64,000 nt of DNA from the NCBI GenBank assembly GCA_022641095.1, contig JALCDB010000001.1, forward strand, positions 174,802 through 238,801. The letters are read 5' to 3'. This document shows, one piece after another, positions 17,493 through 26,259 of the stretch; positions within the stretch are counted from its first letter, which is position 1; each line of letters opens with the position of its first letter. The notes below the pieces were generated by a model. The model worked only from the letters and a program-made list of their open reading frames with translations, searched no databases and had not been told where the DNA came from. This DNA comes from Bacilli bacterium. GTDB lineage: Bacteria > Bacillota_I > Bacilli_A > RFN20 > CAG-826. The position numbers and the translations under genes were made by a program.

Positions 17493-20288
17493 TCAACTGG
17501 CCGAATGGGTCTCGAGGCCCATCACGATTCCATAAGCCGAGGAACCGATGTAATTAGTCGGATCGGTTACCGCATCGGATTGAAGCGTGTCGTAATAGAT
17601 GGAGATGTACTTGCTACTGACGACGTTGTGTCTCTCGTCATTGGTGAAGTTCCCATAATCCGCCGCCGCCGAGCCGTCAACCATGTGCCGGGAATTGTAG
17701 AGCGCCGAACCGGTGCAAATCATGAACTGATCGTCGGACAAGGCCAAAGAGTCGCCGGTTCCATGGGTTTTGAAGACGGCCGGGCGAGCGGATCCGTCAG
17801 CGACGTACTGCTGCAAAAAGGTGTTCATGAAATCATAGTTTTGAACACCTGCGGCGAGGCCTCCGCTCATATAAGTGGAAATGTCGGCTTTGTCGCCATA
17901 GTCAATCATGTTCACGCCATCGACGACGGTCGGCCAACTGGTTACGTCGTCGTCCCAGTATTTGCTGAGGTCACCGCTTATGGCGCCTTCGAGCGAGGAG
18001 CCGCCATAAAAGGCCGGATCGTTGCCGGCAAGGCTGCCGGACAACCCCATGTTTAGGGTTAGGAAATCGTATTTCGTGACATTGCCTTCCTTCGCACTGA
18101 AGGTGACGCCAAAGGTCGGCTCGAAAAGACTGGTCGAGACGGTTCCGAGACTCGTAATGATGGATTCCGCGTTATAAAGAGCGAACCAGCCTCCTTGGCC
18201 AGTCACGTGATTCTCCAAATGGGAAGAGCTGTCGGCGCGAAACCATGTGCCACCGTATGCGGCCCTCGTAAGGTCGTTGGGATCGCCGCTTGAAGGCTGC
18301 GGGTTGGAAACGAACGATGACGATTGGCTGATGACCAAAGGCCCACCGGCGTTCATGAGTTCGCTATGGATGCAATAAGTCGCGGAAGCGTCATAGTTGA
18401 AAATCATCGTCGAATAGGTGTCGTGCATGCGACTGTCGATGACCCGAAGGTTCGGGTCGCGGACGGCCGGATCGCTGGCATCGCTCGTATAGCCGGCATA
18501 ACCGGCGTTGACGACCGTGGTGAAGAAGTGGTTGACGTTGATGTTCTTCATGACGACCCAATTGAACGACTTTTCAAAGAGGATGCCCGATTCGTTGTCC
18601 CACTTGCTGTCGCCATCGACGCCCTGGTTGCCATAAACGGCGATGTCCTGAAAAAGCGTTCGGTGCGCGCCGTCGCTGTCGTTTCGTTCGGATCCTTCAA
18701 GGCTCTCGTCCGTGAACGTGAAGAATAAGGATGCGTGCGGCTCGACCGGCGTCGTCTGATCGTGGTTGTGGCCGTTGTTTCTGGAGCCGGAGGTTTCGGC
18801 ATCGCTCACGATGAAAGGCAAATTGCCAAGGCTTATCTTGTTAAGGTTGCCATAAACCTCAAAAGTCGGATGCCCGTTGTTCAGTTCGTGATAATAGAAA
18901 TAAGTCCAGTCTTTGAGGGTGCCGACGATCGGATAGCCATCGTTGCCGCTATCGACCGGCTCGCCCGTTTGCCAAATGAAGCTCGTCGGTATGCTGTCAG
19001 CGCCGATGGTGATGTTATTTTGGATGATGACTTGGTCCATGATGGACTCCGGAAGGTTGTTGGCTCGTTTAAAATCCAAGATGTCGTTTGTCGCGTAAGT
19101 CGTGACATTGGTGTTGCAAACCATGAGTTGGGCCGCCGTCGTGATGTTATAGGCGCGCAACAAATCGAAGGCATAGACGATGTCCGGAAACGATTCGGAG
19201 GCGCCATCACCATAGCGGAACGTCAGACTATAGGCGCCCGCGACGACGTTGTCGTTGAATTTGATGGAGCCGTTGCTCTTAAGGAGAGTGAGCGCGTCCG
19301 AGCTGAAATAATCGTCAAGATCGAGGACGATGCCCTTGGAATTCTTTAGGATGAAAGAGACGCCTTCCGGCATATAAGAGTCGAAAGTGACGATGTTTCC
19401 GGTTTTGGCGTCGTATTCCTTGACGACCGGGCAAAGGCTCAGGGCGTTCAGGGTGCCGAGTTTGAAGGTCGCGGAATCCATGAAGGTCTCGCGGCCATCA
19501 AGGGTATCGTCTACCGCCTTATTGGCGTTTTCGAAAGCGACCCAACGGGCACTTGCGCTCCAATTGGTGAGATGCGTGACCTCGCTCACTGTGTAAGCCA
19601 AGGAATCGGCGAACGGGCCGATCCCGTTGACCTTATCCTCATAAGTGACCGTGAAGATGCCGTCCGTCGTGACCACGCTCGTGTCAATCGCGCCATAGGA
19701 GATAGTGTCGGCGTTATCCTTGGCGGTAAGGATGCTCAGCACTTCGCCGTCGGCGTTTTCGAGTTTGACGCGAAGATCGGAGTAAGACGGGACTTCGTTC
19801 TTGAGATACGAAGTTTGGAAGCCATTGGCGATTCTGATTTGCGTCACGACCTTCTTTTGGTTGGCGACGACGGTGTAGGCAATGCTATCGCTGAAGGTCG
19901 CGGACGGATGGGATGCGGCGAACATGACGATGAAGTTGCCCATCCCCACTTTGGATGTATCGATGGTGCCAAGGGTGAACGCCGCGGCGCTTTGCGCGTA
20001 ATAATAGGTATCGAGTTCGGCGTCGTGGGCGTTATACGTTTTGATCGCCAAGTTCGCGTAGTCCACCACGTCATCGGCTTGATAAGAGGTCACGATTGAG
20101 TCGGCGACGATTTTGATATGATCGACAAGGGTGAGATCCTCGGCGCTTGATTTCGAAGAGGAAGCGGAAGAAAGGGAACCGGACGACGAACTCGCGACCG
20201 ACGAAGAGCCATTGCCGCAACCGGCCAACGCCAACGCCAACATGCCTGCCGCAAGGAATCCAAACGGTTTCAAAACAGATTTATTCAT
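17493..20288 (-). CDS. Large secreted lipoprotein, unknown (beta-helix-like)
   Basis: This ~931-residue protein has a lipoprotein signal peptide with lipobox ALAGC (Cys ~24), a Ser-rich linker (SSVASSSSGS...), then ~870 residues of Asn/Asp/Gly-rich sequence. The N-terminal third looks like repeated Ig/bacterial-surface modules (three similar units with ADTISYGAIDTSVV-like segments); the middle resembles a right-handed beta-helix (INVNHFFTTVVNAGYAGY). No catalytic motif is recognised. The start at 20288 is preceded by AGGGAG; the longer frame from 20324 lacks one. It precedes the ABC exporter operon by 34 nt in the same direction and may be co-transcribed. It could be a surface receptor, adhesin or enzyme. 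Confidence 0.7.
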   Translation of the reverse strand: MNKSVLKPFGFLAAGMLALALAGCGNGSSSVASSSSGSLSSASSSKSSAEDLTLVDHIKIVADSIVTSYQADDVVDYANLAIKTYNAHDAELDTYYYAQSAAAFTLGTIDTSKVGMGNFIVMFAASHPSATFSDSIAYTVVANQKKVVTQIRIANGFQTSYLKNEVPSYSDLRVKLENADGEVLSILTAKDNADTISYGAIDTSVVTTDGIFTVTYEDKVNGIGPFADSLAYTVSEVTHLTNWSASARWVAFENANKAVDDTLDGRETFMDSATFKLGTLNALSLCPVVKEYDAKTGNIVTFDSYMPEGVSFILKNSKGIVLDLDDYFSSDALTLLKSNGSIKFNDNVVAGAYSLTFRYGDGASESFPDIVYAFDLLRAYNITTAAQLMVCNTNVTTYATNDILDFKRANNLPESIMDQVIIQNNITIGADSIPTSFIWQTGEPVDSGNDGYPIVGTLKDWTYFYYHELNNGHPTFEVYGNLNKISLGNLPFIVSDAETSGSRNNGHNHDQTTPVEPHASLFFTFTDESLEGSERNDSDGAHRTLFQDIAVYGNQGVDGDSKWDNESGILFEKSFNWVVMKNINVNHFFTTVVNAGYAGYTSDASDPAVRDPNLRVIDSRMHDTYSTMIFNYDASATYCIHSELMNAGGPLVISQSSSFVSNPQPSSGDPNDLTRAAYGGTWFRADSSSHLENHVTGQGGWFALYNAESIITSLGTVSTSLFEPTFGVTFSAKEGNVTKYDFLTLNMGLSGSLAGNDPAFYGGSSLEGAISGDLSKYWDDDVTSWPTVVDGVNMIDYGDKADISTYMSGGLAAGVQNYDFMNTFLQQYVADGSARPAVFKTHGTGDSLALSDDQFMICTGSALYNSRHMVDGSAAADYGNFTNDERHNVVSSKYISIYYDTLQSDAVTDPTNYIGSSAYGIVMGLETHSAS

Positions 20289-20311
20289 AAGCAGTCTCCC
20301 TATCCTTAACG

Positions 20312-20341
20312 AATATATTAGCACTATGGCAAAGACCGCAA
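20312..20341 (-). promoter_or_regulatory. Promoter of the 17493-20288 lipoprotein
   Basis: TTGCGG (20341-20336), an 18-nt spacer and TATATT (20317-20312), leaving a ~20-nt leader that contains AGGGAG. Confidence 0.4.
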
Positions 20342-20495
20342 AACGTCACAAAAGGTAAAAGAACCGTTTTTGGGTCATTATCCTCGCTAAAAGCCATTTC
20401 TTTTTCGATTAAGAAAAGTTTTGCGGATTCTTTATCTTAAACGATGGCCTGATAAGACATCGGCGATTTGCGCAGTTTTTGAAAAACCGCGAAAA

Positions 20496-21431
20496 TCAGT
20501 TTTTGACGTTCACAGGCGCGATTCCGCCCTCGGCTTTGCCTTTTCCGATCGGGTAAAGGATCAGATCGAAAACGAAGAAAGAGGAAGTCGTGAAAAGAGC
20601 CCCGAAGGAAACGTCGCTCAGGAAATGGGCGCCAATGAGCATTCGGCTATAAGCGACTAGCGCCGCCCAGATGAAGCCAATCGCGAAAAGAAGGACGTCG
20701 TGCTTGGCTAGACGGCTGTCAAGCCGCGGCAGGCAACCCGCGAGGAGGAGGGCGACGGAAGCGCTCGTGACGTGGCCTGAGGGGAAGCTCTTGAACTCCT
20801 CGGCGAGGCCCGCGTCGGTCCCTAAGACGGTGGCTCGCAAATCGTTGGCGCCCTCCCACCAATTGTGAAAGTCGCCCAAAACCGGAACCACCGACCCGCT
20901 CGTCTCGCCGACGAGCCAGCGGTACCGCGGACGGGCATCGAATTTCTTGACGAGGGTCGTCAGCAGAAGGGCGACGAAAACTGCCGCTATCATGCAAAGA
21001 AGGTCCCTCCGCCAATGGGGATCGTCGCATTTCCTGGCGAAAAAGAAGCCGCCCGAATAAGCCAGCCCGCACAAAAGGAAACTGATGGGCCAACCCAAGT
21101 ACCACATGCCCTCGACGTCATAGGCGTTGCGCGAGATGATGGCTTTGCCCGCGTAATAGATGCCGAAAGCCGTCACTATGACGCCGATGGCGATGACGAT
21201 AATCTTGCGCCAAAGGACTTTGTCGTCCTTGAGCTCCAGATAGAGAAGCAAGCCGCCGATGAAGCCAAGCCCCGCATAGCAAGGCAACTCCCCAACCGCG
21301 GCCATGAAAACCCCAAAGCCGTTGCGGCCATCGTATAAGGCTCGAGCGATCTGCAAATCATATAAAGACCCGAAGGCAATCCCCAGCACGATGACGACGA
21401 ACACCGGAACGAAAAGCCATTTCTTGCGCAT
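20496..21431 (-). CDS. PAP2 superfamily membrane phosphatase
   Basis: This 311-residue, eight-helix membrane protein is of the phosphatidate phosphatase 2 / undecaprenyl-pyrophosphate phosphatase type. The three PAP2 motifs are present: KKFDARPRYR (C1), FPSGHVTSAS (C2, with the catalytic His) and YSRMLIGAHFLSDV (C3). It removes phosphate from lipid phosphates at the outer face of the membrane; the specific lipid is unknown. AGGGAG is 8 nt before the ATG. It is followed by a 171-nt AT-rich gap before the lipoprotein promoter, where I see no other gene. It stands alone, downstream of the MscS terminator. Confidence 0.9.
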   Translation of the reverse strand: MRKKWLFVPVFVVIVLGIAFGSLYDLQIARALYDGRNGFGVFMAAVGELPCYAGLGFIGGLLLYLELKDDKVLWRKIIVIAIGVIVTAFGIYYAGKAIISRNAYDVEGMWYLGWPISFLLCGLAYSGGFFFARKCDDPHWRRDLLCMIAAVFVALLLTTLVKKFDARPRYRWLVGETSGSVVPVLGDFHNWWEGANDLRATVLGTDAGLAEEFKSFPSGHVTSASVALLLAGCLPRLDSRLAKHDVLLFAIGFIWAALVAYSRMLIGAHFLSDVSFGALFTTSSFFVFDLILYPIGKGKAEGGIAPVNVKN

Positions 21432-21516
21432 AACGGTATCTCCCTCGCTTCAGGTTACTAGGTTGATTATAAGCCGCCGGGACCTCTGGAAAAACACGTT
21501 TGTTGATATCTTTGCC

Positions 21517-21551
21517 AAAAAGACGCCGGATTGAGCTTCCCGGCGTCTTTT
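21517..21551 (-). terminator. Terminator of the MscS operon
   Basis: AGACGCCGG/CCGGCGTCT flanked by A and T runs; strong on both strands. It lies just past the MscS stop codon at 21553. Confidence 0.85.
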
Positions 21552-21552
21552 G

Positions 21553-22662
21553 CTATTTCCGTTTCGGCGAATCGGGCCTCTTTGAGATGACGAGTTGGTT
21601 GAATGGGATGTCGATGCCATTATCGCTCATGAGGGTGAAAATCCTCTCATTCAACTCTCGGGTGACCCCAAACTTGTTCTCCTCTTTGACCGAGGCGATG
21701 ACGCGAAGCAAAATGCCCGAATCCTGAAACTCCTGAACGCCGAGGAATTTCGGGGTCCCGATAACCCCTTTTGTCTCTTTGCCGATTTTGGGCAGGTTGT
21801 CGTCAAGGAGCTTGCGGACCGCCTTGAGGTCTTGATCGTAGTCGACTGGGATGTCCACCACCGCGAACGAGTTCTCTTGACTCAGGTTGATCGCGGTCGT
21901 GATCTGGGAATTGTGAATGGTCTTGATGTTGCCGGCGGCATCGGTGATTTTGGTCGCGGCGAGTCCAATCTCGGTGACGACGCCGCGGAATTCGTCGATG
22001 ACGACCGTGTCGCCCACCTCGAACTCCTGCTCAAAGACGATGGCGAGGCCTCCGATGACGTCGGCAATAAGGGATTGGGCCCCAAGGCCGATGACGAGGG
22101 CGACGATGCCGGCGCTGGCGACGAGGGCGGCCGTGTTAACGCCCCAAACGCCCAAGATGACGAAAATAAGGACGATCCAACTCACGTATTTTATGGTGCT
22201 ATTGACGAGTTTGCCGATCGTGATGGCCTTTTTGCTCGCGTGGCCGGTCGAAAAAGTGATGATGAAACGAAGCAGGCGCGAGATGCCGATGAAAAGGAAG
22301 AGATAGAAAATGGTCTGCAGGATCGGGCTCGCCTGGTCGACGAGCCAATTGCCCGTGACCGGGGCTTCGTTGCTGAATATTTTGGCGAAATAGCTTCCGG
22401 ACCACCACGTCGAGGCGTAAAGCCCGCAAATAACGTATGCCGTCGCAAGGGCCAAAAAAACCCATGCGGCAACGGTTTTAGCTCGCTGCTTATTGTCCAT
22501 TTCGCGCCACGTCGGGGTCTGGGAGCGGGAGCGGCCGTTCAGGTTTTTGCCGTAAAGGATGGCATCGGTCGCCGCCTTGGCCCGCGTCCTTGATCGGGCC
22601 CCGACCTCCTTAGCTTCCTCTTTGACCTTTTTGAGCCCGTCTTTCTTTTTTTCGTCTTTCAT
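21553..22662 (-). CDS. mscS: Small-conductance mechanosensitive channel (MscS family)
   Basis: This 369-residue protein has a ~70-residue basic, cytoplasmic N-terminal extension, then three membrane helices. The pore helix is Ala/Gly-rich (GVNTAALVASAGIVALVIG) and is followed by the family signature region GLGAQSLIADVIGG and the beta domain (FEVGDTVVIDEFRGVVTEIG). The C-terminal vestibule ends near residue 365. It releases solutes on hypo-osmotic shock. GAGGGA lies before the ATG. It starts 27 nt after the anchored protein at 22690 and they likely form one operon. Confidence 0.93.
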   Translation of the reverse strand: MKDEKKKDGLKKVKEEAKEVGARSRTRAKAATDAILYGKNLNGRSRSQTPTWREMDNKQRAKTVAAWVFLALATAYVICGLYASTWWSGSYFAKIFSNEAPVTGNWLVDQASPILQTIFYLFLFIGISRLLRFIITFSTGHASKKAITIGKLVNSTIKYVSWIVLIFVILGVWGVNTAALVASAGIVALVIGLGAQSLIADVIGGLAIVFEQEFEVGDTVVIDEFRGVVTEIGLAATKITDAAGNIKTIHNSQITTAINLSQENSFAVVDIPVDYDQDLKAVRKLLDDNLPKIGKETKGVIGTPKFLGVQEFQDSGILLRVIASVKEENKFGVTRELNERIFTLMSDNGIDIPFNQLVISKRPDSPKRK

Positions 22663-22689
22663 ATTGAGGTCCCTCGCTTTCCTTTCGCT

Positions 22690-23277
22690 TTACTCGATGG
22701 TGACCGATTCGCTGAGCAACGGCCTCGTCCCCACCATGGTCGAGGCGACGACCGTCAAAGTGTAGGTCCCGCTTTCGAGAGGCTCGAACGTCCCCGCGCA
22801 CTCGATGGTAGCAAGGCTGTTGAAACCGGTGAACGAATAGATCTGCTTCTCGATGTCGTCCCGTTCCTCGATCCCGACTTTGACGGTGGCCTCGAAGGAG
22901 CACGTCGCGAAGAACGAATAGGAAACGCCGCTTCTTATGGTCGACACCTCCACGTCCGTCAGCTCCGGGACGGCCCCTTGGATGAGGGCGAACACGGAAA
23001 CGGCCAAAATCCCAGCCACCCCCGCTGCCATCGCGGCATTGCTGACTTTTTTCCGGCTCGCCAAGCCGATGTTCCCTTCGTTCTTCGTCGCCTGAAGGGA
23101 CGAGCCGAGGTCGCCATCGCTATAGCCAAACGTTTCTTTGCCATTCCCCAAAGGCTTGCCATCGAGACCGCCCGTTTTGATATCGTTATATTCATCATGC
23201 TCATAGATGTCGCGGGCCATGGCCAAATTAGCCCGTTCGTGCCACTTGACGTTGTTTGGCGAAACACCGGTTTTCAT
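22690..23277 (-). CDS. Single-pass membrane protein with extracellular Ig-like tail, unknown
   Basis: This ~195-residue protein has a polar, charged N-terminal half (to ~85), one hydrophobic helix (~88-106, AAGVAGILAVSVFALIQG) and a C-terminal beta-rich tail ending TLTVVASTMVG...SVTIE, like a single Ig-like module. No family recognised. The start at 23277 is chosen because TATGAT ends 10 nt before it and no RBS exists. It leads the MscS operon, so a role near the channel or cell envelope is possible. Inference only. Confidence 0.6.
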   Translation of the reverse strand: MKTGVSPNNVKWHERANLAMARDIYEHDEYNDIKTGGLDGKPLGNGKETFGYSDGDLGSSLQATKNEGNIGLASRKKVSNAAMAAGVAGILAVSVFALIQGAVPELTDVEVSTIRSGVSYSFFATCSFEATVKVGIEERDDIEKQIYSFTGFNSLATIECAGTFEPLESGTYTLTVVASTMVGTRPLLSESVTIE

Positions 23278-23287
23278 AACTAAGGAA

Positions 23288-23293
23288 ATCATA
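23288..23293 (-). promoter_or_regulatory. -10 box, leaderless-type, of the 22690-mscS operon
   Basis: TATGAT on the minus strand lies 10 nt before the ATG at 23277; there is no convincing -35. Confidence 0.4.
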
Positions 23294-23488
23294 ACAAGGA
23301 AACGATGCCGATGCATTCAAAATGGCGGCGGCTAAGGAAAAAATCGGACATAGTGAATATTTACAATTCGATAAGCGAACGCTTTTTCTCCGCTAGCGTT
23401 TCACCTAACGCTTGACCATATCAAAACAAAACGGATTTTAGGGACCGCTAAATTAACCGCCTTTGAAAAATAGTGTCTCTTTTTTTAA
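23294..23488. other. AT-rich intergenic region
   Basis: This gap between divergent genes is markedly richer in A and T than its surroundings, has no supportable ORF and no RNA gene that I can fold. It contains the near-palindrome AAGCGAACGCTT and AACGCTT repeats around 23375-23416. Confidence 0.5.
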
Positions 23489-23517
23489 TTGAACACACGC
23501 GCATACACGCTTAATAT
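23489..23517 (+). promoter_or_regulatory. Promoter of the 23645 surface protein
   Basis: TTGAAC (23489-23494), a 17-nt spacer and TAATAT (23512-23517). The predicted start near 23524 leaves a ~120-nt leader. Confidence 0.65.
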
Positions 23518-23534
23518 ATATAACGTTTATTAAG

Positions 23535-23584
23535 GACCAATATCGGCTGTTTAGAGACGTTGGGAATCCTAAACCCCGTTGGTC
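23535..23584 (+). ncRNA. Structured 5' leader hairpin, unassigned
   Basis: GACCAA pairs with TTGGTC, CGG with CCG and GTTTAG with CTAAAC, giving a ~50-nt interrupted stem with a 14-nt loop in the leader of the surface-protein mRNA. It matches no riboswitch class I know. It could be a stability element, protein site or metabolite sensor. Confidence 0.45.
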
Positions 23585-23644
23585 AATAGTAGGCTTCATA
23601 AACGCGTATCGCGCAAAAGCGATTGAGAAACAGGAGGCTCATCT

Positions 23645-24637
23645 ATGAAGTTCAAGATGAAGATGCTTGGAAGCATCGCCGCGGTCGGCCTTTCGTTTGG
23701 CTTGCTCGGGACGGCTTTCGCTTCCATCAACCACAACAATGCCATAGAGGCGGACGCCGCGGCGGGCGACGTGGCGGCTATATACGATTTCACAACAGCA
23801 AGCTTTGCGAGTACCAGTTATACAAGTGCGTGGGATTACGGTGACGCCACCATTTTCGGCGGAGCGAACAATAATGCAGGTTGGAATTATGTCAAGATGG
23901 GCGGAAAAAGTACAAATCTTTCAATAGCCAACCCCGTTTACGTTTCCTCTCAAAAGGACTCCATCTCAAAAGCAATACAAAAAGTAACGGTAAGCATTAT
24001 TGACGGATCGCTTTCGCACACCGGAATGTCCGTGAATAGTTGGGGTCTTTATGTTTATTCCGATTCCGAAATGTCAACTCAAATCGATTATGTGGCTGGC
24101 GGGACGATAACCAGTTCCGCGGCGGATTTCGATTTTACCCCAACGACCGGAAACGTGTGGGCAGCCGGTTCCTATTACAAAATAAGCTGGGATTTGGCAA
24201 ACACAACCACAAAAAATGGGATTATCTACGTTGATACGATTTCTTTCATTGAAGGCAGTGCTATCACCGACAGCGAGGCTCTTGACACGTTTGTTTCGGA
24301 TTATATGCACATAGACGAAACGACTGAAGGACAATGCATGACGTATTATCCGCCAGCCAAGTCCGCGTATAACAACCTGTCTTCGAGCCAAAGATCGTTG
24401 TTCGTCACGGACTCCCATTACCAGACCGCTTACAATCGCTTAGTCGCCTGGGCCGCAGCCAATGGCGAGAGCATTGATTCGGCCAATGACAATGTCCTAG
24501 GTGCCAAAACCTCGATCTTTGCCGCGGACACTTCTATGGAAACGGGATCGATTGCCGCTGGCGTTATCGCTTTGGTCGGCATTATCGCCCTCGGCGGATT
24601 CCTCTTCTACCGCAAGAAGAAAGGATTGCCCGAATAA
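23645..24637 (+). CDS. Secreted surface protein with C-terminal membrane anchor
   Basis: This 330-residue protein has a signal peptide with cleavage near TAFASI (~26), a ~180-residue beta-rich domain (Thr/Ser/Asn-rich, carbohydrate-binding-module-like) and a helical module (~215-285: LDTFVSDYMHIDETTEGQCM, YPPAKSAYNNLSSSQRSLF). The C-terminal helix at ~302-322 is followed by RKKKGLPE. The terminal part has the form of a cell-surface anchor but no LPXTG motif is present. The same module and tail type occur in the protein at 43734. AGGAGG precedes the ATG. It has a strong own promoter and terminator, so it is probably abundant; a surface-layer or binding role is inference. Confidence 0.7.
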   Translation: MKFKMKMLGSIAAVGLSFGLLGTAFASINHNNAIEADAAAGDVAAIYDFTTASFASTSYTSAWDYGDATIFGGANNNAGWNYVKMGGKSTNLSIANPVYVSSQKDSISKAIQKVTVSIIDGSLSHTGMSVNSWGLYVYSDSEMSTQIDYVAGGTITSSAADFDFTPTTGNVWAAGSYYKISWDLANTTTKNGIIYVDTISFIEGSAITDSEALDTFVSDYMHIDETTEGQCMTYYPPAKSAYNNLSSSQRSLFVTDSHYQTAYNRLVAWAAANGESIDSANDNVLGAKTSIFAADTSMETGSIAAGVIALVGIIALGGFLFYRKKKGLPE

Positions 24638-24667
24638 ACGATTGAATCCGATTGTCTCAGCCATTCG

Positions 24668-24697
24668 AAGCACCCTGATAAAACGGGGTGCTTTTTT
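24668..24697 (+). terminator. Rho-independent terminator
   Basis: AAGCACCC/GGGTGCTT stem followed by TTTTTT, directly after the surface-protein gene. Confidence 0.88.
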
Positions 24698-24790
24698 GAA
24701 AGCAATTAGCAAGGCGCGTTCTTTTAGCAAAAAGGCGAAGAGGGCTTCATGCGATTATAAGCATACGGAAGGTACACAAATTGCTTGGGT

Positions 24791-24819
24791 TTGTGGTGAT
24801 GGTTCCACTCGTCTATAAT
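24791..24819 (+). promoter_or_regulatory. Promoter of the apbE operon (leaderless-type)
   Basis: TTGTGG (24791-24796), a 17-nt spacer and perfect TATAAT (24814-24819), then 10 nt to the ATG at 24830, with no Shine-Dalgarno sequence. Confidence 0.75.
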
Positions 24820-24829
24820 CGGTGTAGCC

Positions 24830-25840
24830 ATGAAAAAAAGACGCCTCGCCATGTCGCTGATCGCCGTTGCCCTCCTCTCCGCCTGCAAAGCCACCGAAAG
24901 CGGGACTTTTTATCTTTTCGACACCACCGTAAGCGCCGTCCTTTACGAGAGCGAGCAAGAGAACATCGACTATTTGGAAAACTACCTAACCACTCTGAGC
25001 GGGGAATTGGACGCCTACGCGAAGCCGGCGGAAGGAACGAGCACCCTTTATACCCTCAATCACACGAACGAGCCGGTCGAGGTGAGCCAAGGCCTTTTCG
25101 ACGCCCTCAGTTTCGCCGTTTCGATGCAAGAGGCGACGGAAGGGTACTTCAACCCCTTCATCGGAGCCATCTCGTCGTTATGGAAAGATGACGTGCTCTC
25201 CAAAACGGATCCTACGGCGAGCGACGTCAGCGGAGTCGAAAGCCAACTGCCTGAATTGCTAAGGGAAATGAGGGCCACCTCGCTCACGATGGATCAAGAG
25301 AAGCTGACCGTGCGACGGAATGGGGAGGGCCTTATCGATTTGGGCGCGCTCGCCAAAGGCTATGCCTTCTTGGGGGTCCGCGATTATTTACGGAAAGAGG
25401 GGATCGGCGCCTATCTGGTCAATGGGGGCACCAGTTCCATTCTCCTCGGCACCACCGCCAAAGGGGAACCATGGAAAGTCAACTTCAACGACGCGCCCAA
25501 TTGCTACTTTAAGGCCGCCTCGACGGCGCTGGCCACCAGTTCGGAAAGCGAACAATGCGTGAGGGTCGACGGAACGACCTATTCCCACATCGTCAACCCC
25601 TTCACCGGGGAAGCCGTCTCCCCTTATCGGATGTGCACCGTCGTGAGCGAGGATCCCGCCCTCGACGACGTCCTTTCGACCGCCTTCATGCTGGCCGGGG
25701 GGAGCAAAGCCAAGGAACTCTCCGCCTCGATAGGCAAAACTTACGGCGTCGACCTCGCCTTCGCTCTTCTATCCTTCGACGAAAACGGGAACGGCGTTTG
25801 GGACGATAACGGAACCCTTGAGATCATGGCCGCCCAATGA
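24830..25840 (+). CDS. apbE: FAD:protein FMN transferase (ApbE), lipoprotein
   Basis: This 336-residue enzyme attaches FMN to Thr/Ser of secreted flavoproteins. A lipoprotein signal (LLSAC, Cys ~19) places it on the outer face of the membrane. Family marks: FDTTVSAVLY, the LIDLGALAKGYA motif near residue 165, LVNGGTSSI, HIVNPFTGEAV, and DVLSTAFMLAG where most members have DALATAL. The length is normal. It opens a three-gene operon with 4-nt overlaps; the partners are a NusG-II domain protein and a Gx-type membrane protein, an arrangement known from extracellular electron transfer loci (Listeria fmnB, eetA, eetB). A flavinylated substrate (PplA-like) is not in the window. Confidence 0.93.
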   Translation: MKKRRLAMSLIAVALLSACKATESGTFYLFDTTVSAVLYESEQENIDYLENYLTTLSGELDAYAKPAEGTSTLYTLNHTNEPVEVSQGLFDALSFAVSMQEATEGYFNPFIGAISSLWKDDVLSKTDPTASDVSGVESQLPELLREMRATSLTMDQEKLTVRRNGEGLIDLGALAKGYAFLGVRDYLRKEGIGAYLVNGGTSSILLGTTAKGEPWKVNFNDAPNCYFKAASTALATSSESEQCVRVDGTTYSHIVNPFTGEAVSPYRMCTVVSEDPALDDVLSTAFMLAGGSKAKELSASIGKTYGVDLAFALLSFDENGNGVWDDNGTLEIMAAQ

Positions 25841-26259
25841 AAACCAAGGAATTTGTCAGAAAGCATCTGTGGGACGGCGTTTTGACTTTGGGTCTCATCG
25901 CCCTTTCCTGCGCCGTCTTGGCCGCTTATTTCTGGCCCGTCGGCGAGGGGAACGACGTCTACGCTTACGTCTATGTCTCCGCCAAAATCGTGCGGCTTCA
26001 GGAGGGCTCCGACTCAATCGACCTCACCAAAGTCGATAGCGGAGCCACCTACGTGATCCAAGGCGCCATGGAAGGGGAAAAAGGGCTCGTCACCATATCC
26101 GTCGAACCGGGAAGGATCGCGGTTAAGGAAAGCCATTGCCCCCATCAGTATTGCGTGAAGGAAGGCTATATCTCGCGGCCGGGCCAAAACATTATCTGCG
26201 CCCCTAATGAACTTCTGATCACCCTCACGGGAAGCACGGGCGAGGTCTGGGTCGGATGA
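25837..26259 (+). CDS. NusG domain II membrane-anchored protein (EetA-like)
   Basis: This 140-residue protein has an N-terminal membrane helix (~13-33) and an outer NusG-II/DUF1312 domain with the usual Cys pattern CPHQYC near residue 100 and IICAPNELLITL. In electron-transfer gene clusters of Bacillota this family sits beside ApbE and a Gx transporter; its molecular role is not settled. The ATG overlaps the apbE stop (ATGA) and its own stop overlaps the next ATG. Confidence 0.85.
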   Translation: MKTKEFVRKHLWDGVLTLGLIALSCAVLAAYFWPVGEGNDVYAYVYVSAKIVRLQEGSDSIDLTKVDSGATYVIQGAMEGEKGLVTISVEPGRIAVKESHCPHQYCVKEGYISRPGQNIICAPNELLITLTGSTGEVWVG

